Shown here: positions 56,619 through 64,000 of the stretch, piece by piece
Position numbering within the stretch: position 1 is the stretch's first letter
Layout: each line of letters starts with the position of its first letter
Source: Lujinxingia sediminis
GTDB taxonomy: Bacteria; Myxococcota_A; Bradymonadia; Bradymonadales; Bradymonadaceae
NCBI RefSeq assembly: GCF_004005565.1
Contig: NZ_SADD01000003.1
Coordinates: forward strand, 124,001-188,000
Direction of reading: 5' to 3'
Length of the DNA: 64,000 nucleotides
Notes under the pieces: generated by a model
The model's input: the letters and a program-made list of their open reading frames with translations, nothing else
What the model was told of the DNA's origin: nothing
The model's database searches: none
Translations under genes and position numbers: made by a program

Positions 56619-58070
56619 ATGAGCTCCTCTCAGCCCCAAGCGATGTTGCATATGCAAGAACTCTGGAACGCCGCCCTGCTCGAACTCAGGACCAAGGTCA
56701 ATGAGCACAACTTCACGAACTGGTTCGAGAAGCTGCGCCTGTTGGAATGCAACGATGAGACCCTTGTACTCGGGGTCGATGATCCCTTTGTGCAGGTCTG
56801 GGTCCAGGATAACTACATCGATCTGATCGAGCAGGCCGTGGAGCATGCCGCCGGCCAGCCTCTGAAGATCGAGATCGTTGAGAGCGGCCAGGACGAGCCC
56901 ATCGAGGTGGAGAACATTGACCTTGAGGCCGAGCCGATGGCCGCGCGCTCCGCGCGCCTCGACAACGAAAGCGGCCAGGCTGCCCTCTTTGACTTCGGGC
57001 TCATCGAAGCGGCATCGCCGGCCGATCTCGACGCACTGGTGAGCGCGGCGGGCATGAACCCGCGCTACACCTTCGATGAGTTTGTCGTGGGTCCCTCCAA
57101 CCAGTTTACCCACGCGGCCTGCCAGGCCGTGGCCTCGGGCAGCGGTCAGACCTACAACCCGCTCTTCATCTTCGGGGGAGTGGGCCTGGGTAAGACGCAC
57201 CTCTTGCAGGCGATCGGCGTGGAGATGTTGCGCCGCGATCCCCGCACCCGCGTGCGCTACCTCTCGGCCGAAGTCTTCATGAACGAGCTCATCGGGAGCC
57301 TGCGCCAGAAGACGATGGCCGAGTTTCGCAACCAGTTCAGAAACGACTGCGATCTGCTCCTGATCGATGACATTCAGTTCATCGGCGGCAAGGACTCCAC
57401 CCAGGAGGAGTTCTTCCACACGTTCAACGCCCTCTATCAGAGCGGCAAGCAGATCGTGATGACCTCCGATAAGACCCCGCAGGAGCTGCCCGGCATTGAG
57501 GAGCGCCTGGCCAGCCGCTTCGCCTGGGGATTGATCGCCGATGTGCAAGCCCCCGAGATCGAGACCCGGGTGGCGATCCTGGAGAAGAAGGCCGAAGACA
57601 GCAAGATCGAGCTGAGCAAAGAACTCGTGCTGCTGCTGGCCACCTCCATCCGCAGCAACGTGCGCGAGCTCGAAGGTACGCTCCTGCGCATGGTCGCCCA
57701 GGCCCAGCTCCTGGGCGTGCCGCTCAACACGGATCTGGCCCGCCAGCTGCTCAAACGCATGAACATCCAGCATGAGCGCAGCCTGGGCGTCGAGCAGATC
57801 ATCCGCATGGTCGCCTCCCATTTCGACATCAAGCCCTCCGACATCAAGGGAAGCCGACGCACCCGCGCGATCAGCGAACCGCGTCAGATGGCGATGTACT
57901 TGAGCCGCAAGCACACCGGGGAGAGCTACCCGGAGCTGGGACGAAAGTTCGGTGGTAAGGATCACACCACGGTGCTCACCGCTTTCCGCAAGATCGAAGA
58001 CCTGGTGGAGATGGGTAATAACGACTTCGCCACCGCCATCGCGGAGCTTGAAGCGTTGCTCCTGCGCTGA
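56619..58070 (+). CDS. dnaA: Chromosomal replication initiator DnaA
   Basis: About 483 residues; a GTG at 56616 and an ATG at 56643 are other possible starts. Domain I is WNAALLELRTKVNEHNFTNWF. Domain II is an acidic linker to about residue 140. Domain III has Walker A G186-G-V-G-L-G-K-T193, Walker B LLIDDIQFI and sensor motifs. Domain IV holds the DNA-binding signature GGKDHTTVLTAFRKIE. It binds oriC boxes and melts the origin. rpmH follows after 218 bp. Confidence 0.97.
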   Translation: MSSSQPQAMLHMQELWNAALLELRTKVNEHNFTNWFEKLRLLECNDETLVLGVDDPFVQVWVQDNYIDLIEQAVEHAAGQPLKIEIVESGQDEPIEVENIDLEAEPMAARSARLDNESGQAALFDFGLIEAASPADLDALVSAAGMNPRYTFDEFVVGPSNQFTHAACQAVASGSGQTYNPLFIFGGVGLGKTHLLQAIGVEMLRRDPRTRVRYLSAEVFMNELIGSLRQKTMAEFRNQFRNDCDLLLIDDIQFIGGKDSTQEEFFHTFNALYQSGKQIVMTSDKTPQELPGIEERLASRFAWGLIADVQAPEIETRVAILEKKAEDSKIELSKELVLLLATSIRSNVRELEGTLLRMVAQAQLLGVPLNTDLARQLLKRMNIQHERSLGVEQIIRMVASHFDIKPSDIKGSRRTRAISEPRQMAMYLSRKHTGESYPELGRKFGGKDHTTVLTAFRKIEDLVEMGNNDFATAIAELEALLLR

Positions 58071-58108
58071 AACTCCCCCATAAGCCCCCACGATCGCCCG
58101 GGCCCAGC

Positions 58109-58137
58109 TTGACTTTAGGCCATGGGTGATGTTTATT
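58109..58137 (+). promoter_or_regulatory. Candidate sigma-70-like promoter for rpmH-rnpA
   Basis: TTGACT at 58109-58114 is separated by 17 nt from TTTATT at 58132-58137. It lies about 150 nt upstream of the rpmH start. Confidence 0.45.
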
Positions 58138-58148
58138 TGCCGCGCTCT

Positions 58149-58172
58149 GGTCCCCGGCCAAAAATGGGGACC
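58149..58172 (+). other. Hairpin in the rpmH leader
   Basis: A perfect 7-bp stem ggtcccc/ggggacc with a 10-nt A-rich loop lies just downstream of the candidate promoter. No T-tract follows. It could be a leader structure of the L34 transcript or the end of the dnaA message. Confidence 0.45.
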
Positions 58173-58288
58173 GACGCTGCGCACGCCCCTCACCCCGAAA
58201 TCCATGCATCGACGCGGGGTTAGGGTGCCTTCATTCACGTAGCATTGAGACTCACTGCAACGCATACATTGAACTTCAGAGGTTTAAG

Positions 58289-58441
58289 ATGAGCAAACGC
58301 ACCTACCAACCGAGCAAAGTAAAGCGCCGTCGCACCCACGGATTCCGCAAGCGTATGAAGACCGTCGGCGGCCGTCTGACCGTCAAGCGTCGTCGCTCTC
58401 GCGGCCGCAAGCAGCTCGCTGTGACCAAGCACAAGAAGTAA
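58289..58441 (+). CDS. rpmH: 50S ribosomal protein L34
   Basis: A 50-residue, very basic protein: [20 protein letters not shown], then [10 protein letters not shown], and a C-terminus rich in Arg/Lys ending VTKHKK. The motif TYQPS[10 protein letters not shown] is diagnostic for L34. AGAGG lies 6 nt upstream of the ATG. The position between dnaA and rnpA is the classical one. Confidence 0.97.
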   Translation: MSKRTYQPSKVKRRRTHGFRKRMKTVGGRLTVKRRRSRGRKQLAVTKHKK

Positions 58442-58583
58442 GACTTGAGCGTCCCACGCCTGGACGAAGAATGGGTCTTTCGCTTCGATGCCTCGCTCCT
58501 CATTCCCCTCGCGCCACAAACGCGTGTTGGCGGAATGAACGCTGGCTGAAAGCACACCCGCAACTCCGACTCCAGGCCGGCCA

Positions 58584-59009
58584 GTGAGTGCATTGATCAC
58601 ACCCTCGAATCAAGGTGAAACCGCTCCCGGGGCGGAGGGACACGATCAGCGACTGCGAAAGTCGGAGCGTCTTTTGAAGCGCTCCGACTTTTTGCGCACT
58701 CGCCGCAAGGGACGCCGCTATGAAGGGCGTTGGACGGTGGTCTACTGCAAGGCCAACACGCTCGATCATCCTCGTCTGGGGGTGACGGTGAGCAAGAAGG
58801 TTGGCAACGCCGTCTGTCGCAACCGCTGGAAGCGACGCCTGCGCGAGATCTTTCGGCGCAACAAGGCGCTCTTTGGCCTGAGCCACGACACGGTGGTGAT
58901 CGTCAAAGCGGGCAGCGAGCATCCGGCGTACGAGGAGCTGGTCGCCGACCTGCTCCAATCGGTGGCGCGAGCTCAAAAGCCGCGCCGCCCACGCGCGGAG
59001 CGTCGCTGA
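58584..59009 (+). CDS. rnpA: Ribonuclease P protein component
   Basis: A 141-residue basic protein from a GTG start. The conserved RNR region reads [20 protein letters not shown], and the N-terminal [18 protein letters not shown] is also typical. It binds the RNase P RNA and helps mature tRNA 5' ends. The exact start is uncertain; the first ~22 residues are not conserved in the family. Its stop overlaps the start of yidD (TGATG). Confidence 0.95.
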   Translation: MSALITPSNQGETAPGAEGHDQRLRKSERLLKRSDFLRTRRKGRRYEGRWTVVYCKANTLDHPRLGVTVSKKVGNAVCRNRWKRRLREIFRRNKALFGLSHDTVVIVKAGSEHPAYEELVADLLQSVARAQKPRRPRAERR

Positions 59010-59332
59010 TGTGCCAGGAGCACGCCACACACGACCAGGGGAACCTCACCGGGCCTGAGGATCTTGAACTTGCCAGCGATGGCGATCTTCAAGATGCGCA
59101 GGCTTCGGCGCGTCCGGGTCTTCTGGCGACCTGGGGCATCGCCATGGTGCGTTTTTACCAGCGCGCGCTCTCCCCTTTACTCCCCCCGATGTGCCGATAT
59201 CGGCCGACCTGCTCCTCGTATATGATCGAGGCGCTGCGGCGTTACGGCTTCTTTAAAGGCGGCTACCTCGGGCTTAAACGCCTGCTGCGCTGCCATCCCT
59301 TACGCCCGGGCGGCTACGATCCCGTCCCCTGA
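59009..59332 (+). CDS. yidD: Membrane protein insertion efficiency factor YidD
   Basis: A 107-residue protein overlapping the rnpA stop by one base. The family core is present: [20 protein letters not shown], then [14 protein letters not shown] and [20 protein letters not shown], with the conserved cysteines. The first ~35 residues (acidic) are an extension relative to the usual ~75-85-residue YidD. It assists YidC, encoded next. Confidence 0.95.
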   Translation: MCQEHATHDQGNLTGPEDLELASDGDLQDAQASARPGLLATWGIAMVRFYQRALSPLLPPMCRYRPTCSSYMIEALRRYGFFKGGYLGLKRLLRCHPLRPGGYDPVP

Positions 59333-59380
59333 TCGGACGGGCCTCCAAAGGCCCCCCGGACCTCAAACTGCGAACGCGTC

Positions 59381-61078
59381 ATGGAACAAAAACGCTTCAT
59401 TCTGGCGATGAGTCTGATCACCGTCGTCTTCATTGTCTGGCAGGCCGTCATGGGCCCCGATCCCGGCGAGTTGGCCCCGGAGGACGGCGAAGCCGTTACC
59501 GCGCAGGAGGCTGAGACCGGTGGTGAGGGTGCCCAGACTGCGTCGACCGAAGGCACCGAAGCTGAGTCCGAAAGCGCGCAGGCCATGCCTGCGGCCGAGC
59601 CCGACGACGCTCCGGTCGAAGCGCCGGTGGTCGAAGAGCGCTCCGATGTGCTGGCCAGCGATATGGTGCGTATTACCCTGAACAACCAGGGCGCGGTCGC
59701 CACCGACATTCAGGTCACCTCCCCCGATCAGTACGCTGGCGAGGGCGGCGATCTGTTGCGTTCCTTTGAAGAGAATGCGCCGGCCTATCCCTTCACCACG
59801 CGCTTTCGCGCCGAAAACGTCCAGGTGGCCCCGGACGCCGGCTACGAGCTCATTGAGGACTTAAGCGAGCTCAACGCCGACGGTGAGACCTTCAACAAAA
59901 TCACCTACCGCTACACCGATCCGCGCGGGCGCTTCAGCGTCGATAAGATCTACGCCATCAATGGCGAGAAGCCCTACGTCGTAGACTTCGACGTGGTGGT
60001 TCACAACCGCCTTAAAGATGTGCGCCTGGTCGACACGCTGCTCGTCGACGTGATCGGCAAGGACGACCCCAACCGCAAGTCCAACTTTTTGGACTTCCGC
60101 CCCGACCAGCTCGAGGCGGTCTGTCGCAACAGCGACGATATGGAGCGCACCCTCTTTGAGCAGCTCGAAGAGACGACGACCTTTAGCCAGTACCCGGTGA
60201 TCTGGGCCGGTGCCGACACCCGCTACTTCCTGATGGCGGCGATCCCCGAGTCGGGCGCCAAATCCTGCGTTTTTGAGCGCCTCGACGGTGACTACCTGCG
60301 CACCAACCTGGCCTATGAAGGCTTCTCGATCGCGCCGAACGAGCGCTACACCGAGAGCCACCTGCTCTACCTGGGCCCCAAAGACTTCGGCGTGCTCAAG
60401 GACGTGGGCTACCGCATCGAAGAGGCCGTCGACTACGGGCTTCTCACCGTGCTGGCGCGTCCGCTGCGCGCGCTCCTGGTGTTCTTCTTCGGCTTCACCG
60501 GCAACTGGGGCATCGCGATTATTTTGCTCACCCTGCTCATCAAGCTTCTGAGCTGGCCGCTGACCCAGAAGGCCTACGTGAGCGCCGAGCGCATGAAGCA
60601 GATCCAGCCCATCATCAAAGAGATCCGCGAGAAGTACGAGAACGACCAGCAGCGCATGACCGAAGAGACCATGAAGGTCTTCAAAGAGCATAACGTCAGC
60701 CCGCTGGGTTGTTTGCCGATGCTCCTTCAGATGCCGATCCTCTACGGCCTCTTCGTGATGATCTACAACTCGGTGGAGCTCTATCAGGCCGACTTCCTGT
60801 GGTACACCGACCTCTCTGCGCCCGACCCGATCTTCCTGCTCCCGATCATCATGGGGGCGGTGATGGTGGTTCAGCAGCGCCTGACGATGGTCGATCAGAG
60901 CAACCCGCAGATGGCGATGATGATGAAGATCATGCCCATCATGTTCACCGCCTTCATGCTCTTTTTGCCCGCCGGTCTGGTGCTTTACTACCTGCTCAAC
61001 CTGGTGCTGGGACTTCTGCAGCAGTACATGATCAAGCGGCAGTTTGCGGCGACCGACGAAGGCGCCACCACCACCTGA
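59381..61078 (+). CDS. yidC: Membrane protein insertase YidC
   Basis: A 565-residue inner-membrane protein of Gram-negative type. TM1 lies at about 6-24 (FILAMSLITVVFIVWQAVM). A large periplasmic beta domain follows (about 90-350), after an acidic Ala/Glu spacer. The conserved insertase core occupies about 370-555, with the coiled loop (MKQIQPIIKEIREKYENDQQ) and GCLPMLLQMPILYGLF. It inserts and folds membrane proteins with or without Sec. Confidence 0.97.
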   Translation: MEQKRFILAMSLITVVFIVWQAVMGPDPGELAPEDGEAVTAQEAETGGEGAQTASTEGTEAESESAQAMPAAEPDDAPVEAPVVEERSDVLASDMVRITLNNQGAVATDIQVTSPDQYAGEGGDLLRSFEENAPAYPFTTRFRAENVQVAPDAGYELIEDLSELNADGETFNKITYRYTDPRGRFSVDKIYAINGEKPYVVDFDVVVHNRLKDVRLVDTLLVDVIGKDDPNRKSNFLDFRPDQLEAVCRNSDDMERTLFEQLEETTTFSQYPVIWAGADTRYFLMAAIPESGAKSCVFERLDGDYLRTNLAYEGFSIAPNERYTESHLLYLGPKDFGVLKDVGYRIEEAVDYGLLTVLARPLRALLVFFFGFTGNWGIAIILLTLLIKLLSWPLTQKAYVSAERMKQIQPIIKEIREKYENDQQRMTEETMKVFKEHNVSPLGCLPMLLQMPILYGLFVMIYNSVELYQADFLWYTDLSAPDPIFLLPIIMGAVMVVQQRLTMVDQSNPQMAMMMKIMPIMFTAFMLFLPAGLVLYYLLNLVLGLLQQYMIKRQFAATDEGATTT

Positions 61079-61142
61079 GCGTCCCCCTACTTGACTCGAC
61101 GTTGCGGCCGCATCGGGCGGCCACCTTCCAAGGATGAATGCT

Positions 61143-62363
61143 ATGGCTGACGATAAGAAGACGAAGGAAGCCTCCGGCGGACGCCGCTCGGCCCGTGGCC
61201 GCCGCGCCACCAAACTCGACGAAGATCAGAAGGTGGCCGTTGGCGAGGAGGCGGCCGCAGCGGTCAAGAAGACTTCGTCGACGAAGACGTCGGCCAAAAA
61301 AGAGGAGCCGGCCGCCGAGCAGAAGCCCCGGCGCACCCGCTCCAAAAAGAGTGATGAGAGCAGCGTTGAGGTCAGCGCCGACACCGCCGCGGCCGAAACC
61401 GAAGCGACCGAGAAGAAGCCCCGGCGCACCCGTTCCAAAAAGAAGGACGAGGTGATCGAGGCGGCCGAAACGAGCGAAGAGGCTCCGAAGGCAAAGAAAA
61501 CCTCGAAGTCCAAAAAGGACGATAAAGAGAAGGACGACGACAAGGACAAGAAGAAGTCCAAGAAGTCTGACAAAAAGAAGGACGACGACAAGGACAAGAA
61601 GAAGTCCGAGAAGTCCGAGAAGTCCAAGAAGTCCGACAAAAAGAAGGACGACGACAAGGACGACAAGAAGTCCGAAAAGTCCGACAAAAAGAAGGACGAC
61701 GACAAGGACAAGAAGAAGTCCGAGAAGTCCAAGAAGTCCGACAAGAAGAAGGACGACGACAAGGACGACAAGAAGTCCGAGAAGTCCAAGAAGTCCAAGA
61801 AGTCTGACAAAAAGAAGGACGACGACAAGGACAAGAAGAAGTCCGAGAAGTCCAAGAAGTCCGGCAAAAAGAAGGACGACGAGCCCAGGGCCACGCGCCG
61901 GGGTGATGTGGAAGATCCCGTCGTGGCCCGTGGTGAGGCCTGGCTCGGGGAGCTTTTTGAGAAGATGCAGCTCAACCTGAGCGCCTCCGGGAGCTTTGAC
62001 GGAGACAACTACATCTTCAACATCAGCGGGGCGGACACCGAGTTGATGGTCGGACGCTCCAGCCAGTCACCGCGGGTGCTGACCGGTATGCAGACGATGC
62101 TCTCGGAGTTCCTGGGGCGCGAGGCGCGGGGCAGCGTCGTGGTGGACATCGGCGGATTCAAGCAGAAGCGCCAGTCGCACTTAAGCCACGTCGGCTCGCG
62201 CCTGGGTGAGGCGGCACTGAAGGTCGGGCGGCCGCTTCTGGTGGCGGGGCTCAGCGCGTTCGATCGCCGCGTGATCCATAAGCGCATCGACGATATGGAC
62301 GGCGTCAAAAGCGAGAGCACCGATTACGGGATCTTCCGCAAGTTGAAGATCGACCCGAGCTGA
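61143..62363 (+). CDS. Jag/KhpB-like RNA-binding protein with long Lys/Asp repeat region
   Basis: About 406 residues from the ATG at 61143, which has AAGGA 8 nt upstream. The C-terminal ~150 residues carry a KH-like domain (GELFEKMQLNLSASGSFDG and onward) and an R3H-like end (LSAFDRRVIHKRIDDMDGVK). Residues about 1-120 are Ala/Lys/Glu-rich with two KPRRTRSKK motifs. About 120-250 is an extreme repeat of KKDDDKDKKKSEKSKKSD-type units. Jag proteins normally have a short linker, so this arm is unusual. It follows yidC in the standard order. Confidence 0.9.
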   Translation: MADDKKTKEASGGRRSARGRRATKLDEDQKVAVGEEAAAAVKKTSSTKTSAKKEEPAAEQKPRRTRSKKSDESSVEVSADTAAAETEATEKKPRRTRSKKKDEVIEAAETSEEAPKAKKTSKSKKDDKEKDDDKDKKKSKKSDKKKDDDKDKKKSEKSEKSKKSDKKKDDDKDDKKSEKSDKKKDDDKDKKKSEKSKKSDKKKDDDKDDKKSEKSKKSKKSDKKKDDDKDKKKSEKSKKSGKKKDDEPRATRRGDVEDPVVARGEAWLGELFEKMQLNLSASGSFDGDNYIFNISGADTELMVGRSSQSPRVLTGMQTMLSEFLGREARGSVVVDIGGFKQKRQSHLSHVGSRLGEAALKVGRPLLVAGLSAFDRRVIHKRIDDMDGVKSESTDYGIFRKLKIDPS

Positions 62364-62378
62364 GCGAAGGACCTGACG

Positions 62379-62402
62379 AGCGCCCCTTGAAGGGGGCGCT
62401 CT
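62379..62402 (+). terminator. Hairpin between jag and mnmE
   Basis: A 9-bp stem gagcgcccc / ggggcgctc with a short loop is followed by TTCGCTTTG. The T-tract is weak and the mnmE ribosome binding site begins 8 nt later, so it may be a partial terminator or a leader structure. Confidence 0.5.
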
Positions 62403-62416
62403 TCGCTTTGAGGACC

Positions 62417-63802
62417 ATGATGACGGGCAACGCGCCGACGATCGCCGCGATCGCCACACCTGCCGGTAGCGGGGGGGTGGGGATTGTGCGAATCAGCGGG
62501 GGACACGCTGAGAGGATTCTTGAGCAGATGGTGCCGGGCTGGCCGTCGTCTCACCCCACCCACCTGATGCGTCTGAGCCGGATTGTCGACACAGCCGGCG
62601 AACTGATCGATGAGGCGCTGGCCGTGATTATGCGCGGGCCGCGCAGCTATACGGGTGATGACGTCGTGGAGCTGCAATGCCACGGCGGGCCCATCGTGTT
62701 GCGTCGCGTGCTCGATCGCGCACTGGAGTTGGGTGCGCGCATCGCCGAGCCCGGAGAATTTACCCGACGCGCGTTTTTGAATGGACGCCTCGATCTGACC
62801 CAGGCCGAAGCGGTGGCCGACCTGGTCAACGCCACCACCGATGCGGCCCATCGCCTGGCCCTGGAGCATCTGCAGGGGTCGCTTGGTGAGGAGATCCGCG
62901 GCATCGTCGAGAGCCTCACGGTGGCGGCGGTGCTCATTGAGGCTGCCCTCGACTTCAGCCACGAGGAGCACGTCTACCAGATCGAGCGCGATGAGATCGG
63001 CGAGCGCATCGATGGGGCCAGCGCGCGACTTCAGCAGCTGCGCGCGAAATTCGACCAGGGACGTCGCCAACGCGAGGGCGTTCGGGTGGTGATTCTGGGC
63101 GCCACGAACGCCGGAAAATCCACTCTTTTCAACACCTTGCACGGAACCGACCGCGCCATCGTCACCGAGATTGAGGGTACGACGCGCGACTTCCTCGAAG
63201 AGGAGATTCAGCTCGAAGGCGTGGCGCTGCGCCTGATCGATACCGCAGGGCTGCGTGAGACCGAAGATCGCGTGGAGGCCATCGGCATTGAGCGAAGCCG
63301 CGAGCTTGGCGAGCGGGCCGATCTGCTCCTGCGCGTCATCGATCGCAGCCGCCCGCTGCGCGCCGAAGAACGCGAGGCTCTTCATGAGGATCTTCGCTCG
63401 GGGCGACCCACCCTGCTGATCTGCAATAAGAGCGATCTTCCGGACGGACGAAGCCCGGAGGATCAGGCGCTCTGCGCACGCTTCACCCACCGCGTCGACT
63501 GCGCCCTGGGTGCCTCGCCGCCTTTGGGCACCGACGCGCTCATCGATCGCCTGTCGACCCTGGCACGCGAACTGACCTCTGGCGAGGGCGTGCTACTCAG
63601 CCGCGCGCGCCATCTTCAGGGGGTCGTCGCCGCGATCGACGCCCTGGCACGCGCCCGTCAGGCGCTGGAGATGGAGATGGAGCATGAGCTCATCGCCATC
63701 GATCTTCGCGAAGCCCTCGACGCCCTGGGTGATATCACCGGGAAGGTGCGCACCGACGATATTCTGCAGCGCATCTTCTCGGAGTTCTGCGTCGGGAAAT
63801 AG
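62417..63802 (+). CDS. mnmE: tRNA modification GTPase MnmE (TrmE)
   Basis: A 461-residue protein from the ATG at 62417 (ATG 62420 is equally possible), with GAGG just upstream. The N-terminal tetrahydrofolate-binding domain has IAAIATPAGSGGVGIVRISG. The G domain has G228-A-T-N-A-G-K-S, the G2/G3 region EGTTRDF and DTAGLRETED, and NKSD. The C-terminus is CVGK, the catalytic cysteine tail. With MnmG it makes the 5-aminomethyl/carboxymethylaminomethyl uridine at tRNA position 34. mnmG is not visible before the window ends. Confidence 0.97.
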   Translation: MMTGNAPTIAAIATPAGSGGVGIVRISGGHAERILEQMVPGWPSSHPTHLMRLSRIVDTAGELIDEALAVIMRGPRSYTGDDVVELQCHGGPIVLRRVLDRALELGARIAEPGEFTRRAFLNGRLDLTQAEAVADLVNATTDAAHRLALEHLQGSLGEEIRGIVESLTVAAVLIEAALDFSHEEHVYQIERDEIGERIDGASARLQQLRAKFDQGRRQREGVRVVILGATNAGKSTLFNTLHGTDRAIVTEIEGTTRDFLEEEIQLEGVALRLIDTAGLRETEDRVEAIGIERSRELGERADLLLRVIDRSRPLRAEEREALHEDLRSGRPTLLICNKSDLPDGRSPEDQALCARFTHRVDCALGASPPLGTDALIDRLSTLARELTSGEGVLLSRARHLQGVVAAIDALARARQALEMEMEHELIAIDLREALDALGDITGKVRTDDILQRIFSEFCVGK

Positions 63803-63849
63803 GGGCTGTGGAGTGAGGTGTGCGACGTGGGGAGCTTCGGGTGGGGAGA

Positions 63850-63950
63850 TGGAGGTCCGCGGGGAGTGGTTGGGTGGTTATGGGGTTGGGTGGTTGAGGG
63901 ACCCGGGCAACGTGCGGGGTGGGTCGATTCGTGTGTGCGGATGGGGGAGC
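63850..63950 (+). repeat. Family A repeat, forward orientation
   Basis: The 198 bp after mnmE hold no gene. They contain gtggttgggtggttatgg, ggttgggtggttgagg and gggtcgattcgtgtg, matching the family-A theme near 20.4 kb. Confidence 0.7.
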
Positions 63951-64000
63951 GCGTGGCGTGGGGGGGCGGGGGAGCGCGTGGTGCCGCGTCTTAAACGGCC

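Noticed and set aside
56589-58265. 558-codon minus-strand ORF opposite dnaA
   Set aside because: It is entirely antisense to dnaA, whose domains are intact. The Val/Leu/His-rich content is typical of the antisense frame.

Overview
The window is a GC-rich bacterial chromosome segment that reaches the replication-initiation locus. The gene style (several Ser/Thr kinases, one ending in TPR repeats, FHA and AgmX/PglI-type proteins, many lipoproteins, dnaA-rpmH-rnpA-yidD-yidC-jag-mnmE) suggests a Myxococcota/deltaproteobacterial lineage such as Bradymonadales. This is inferred from gene content only; no 16S gene is present.

Layout. 1-1.1 kb: the tail of a polysaccharide-deacetylase-like gene, a DUF2007-like gene and two tRNAs. 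1.4-6.1 kb: a small unknown protein, then a surface-polysaccharide patch (nucleotidyltransferase, GT4 glycosyltransferase, Wzx-type flippase). 6.4-10.1 kb: two VWA/YfbK-like surface proteins with a mini membrane-anchor gene between them. 10.2-20.3 kb: an AgmX/PglI-type protein, a tail-anchored Ser/Thr kinase, deoxynucleoside kinase, an MBL hydrolase, a dynamin-like GTPase, an M48 protease, an FHA coiled-coil protein and an unknown membrane protein.

20.3-37.2 kb is the accessory, repeat-rich part. It holds an amidinotransferase, an IS3-like insertion sequence, gltB, an AAA ATPase whose DUF4276 partner is broken, two paralogous outer-membrane proteins and several lipoproteins. Between them lie at least four kinds of intergenic repeat: family A (a G-rich ~90-bp unit), family B (a ~105-bp multi-stem palindrome, seven full and two deleted copies), a 43-bp tandem array and a 24-bp tandem array split by the IS.

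37.2-47.4 kb: an orphan HAMP sensor with KtrA/KtrB-type potassium uptake, a very large kinase-NTPase-TPR protein, a GFA-like protein and a small exported protein. 47.9-54.1 kb: the proteostasis cluster tig-clpP-clpX-lon on the minus strand. 54.3-55.1 kb: four tRNAs (Leu, Lys, Arg, His). 55.4-63.8 kb: yqgE/algH, a candidate oriC with DnaA-box-like sites, then dnaA, rpmH, rnpA, yidD, yidC, jag and mnmE, followed by another family-A repeat at the window edge.

The most interesting signal is family B. Its copies keep three nested helices through compensatory base changes. Three copies end 2-5 nt from stop codons, and one copy sits inside the broken DUF4276 gene. It looks like an undescribed mobile structured element, some copies of which resemble giant transcription terminators.
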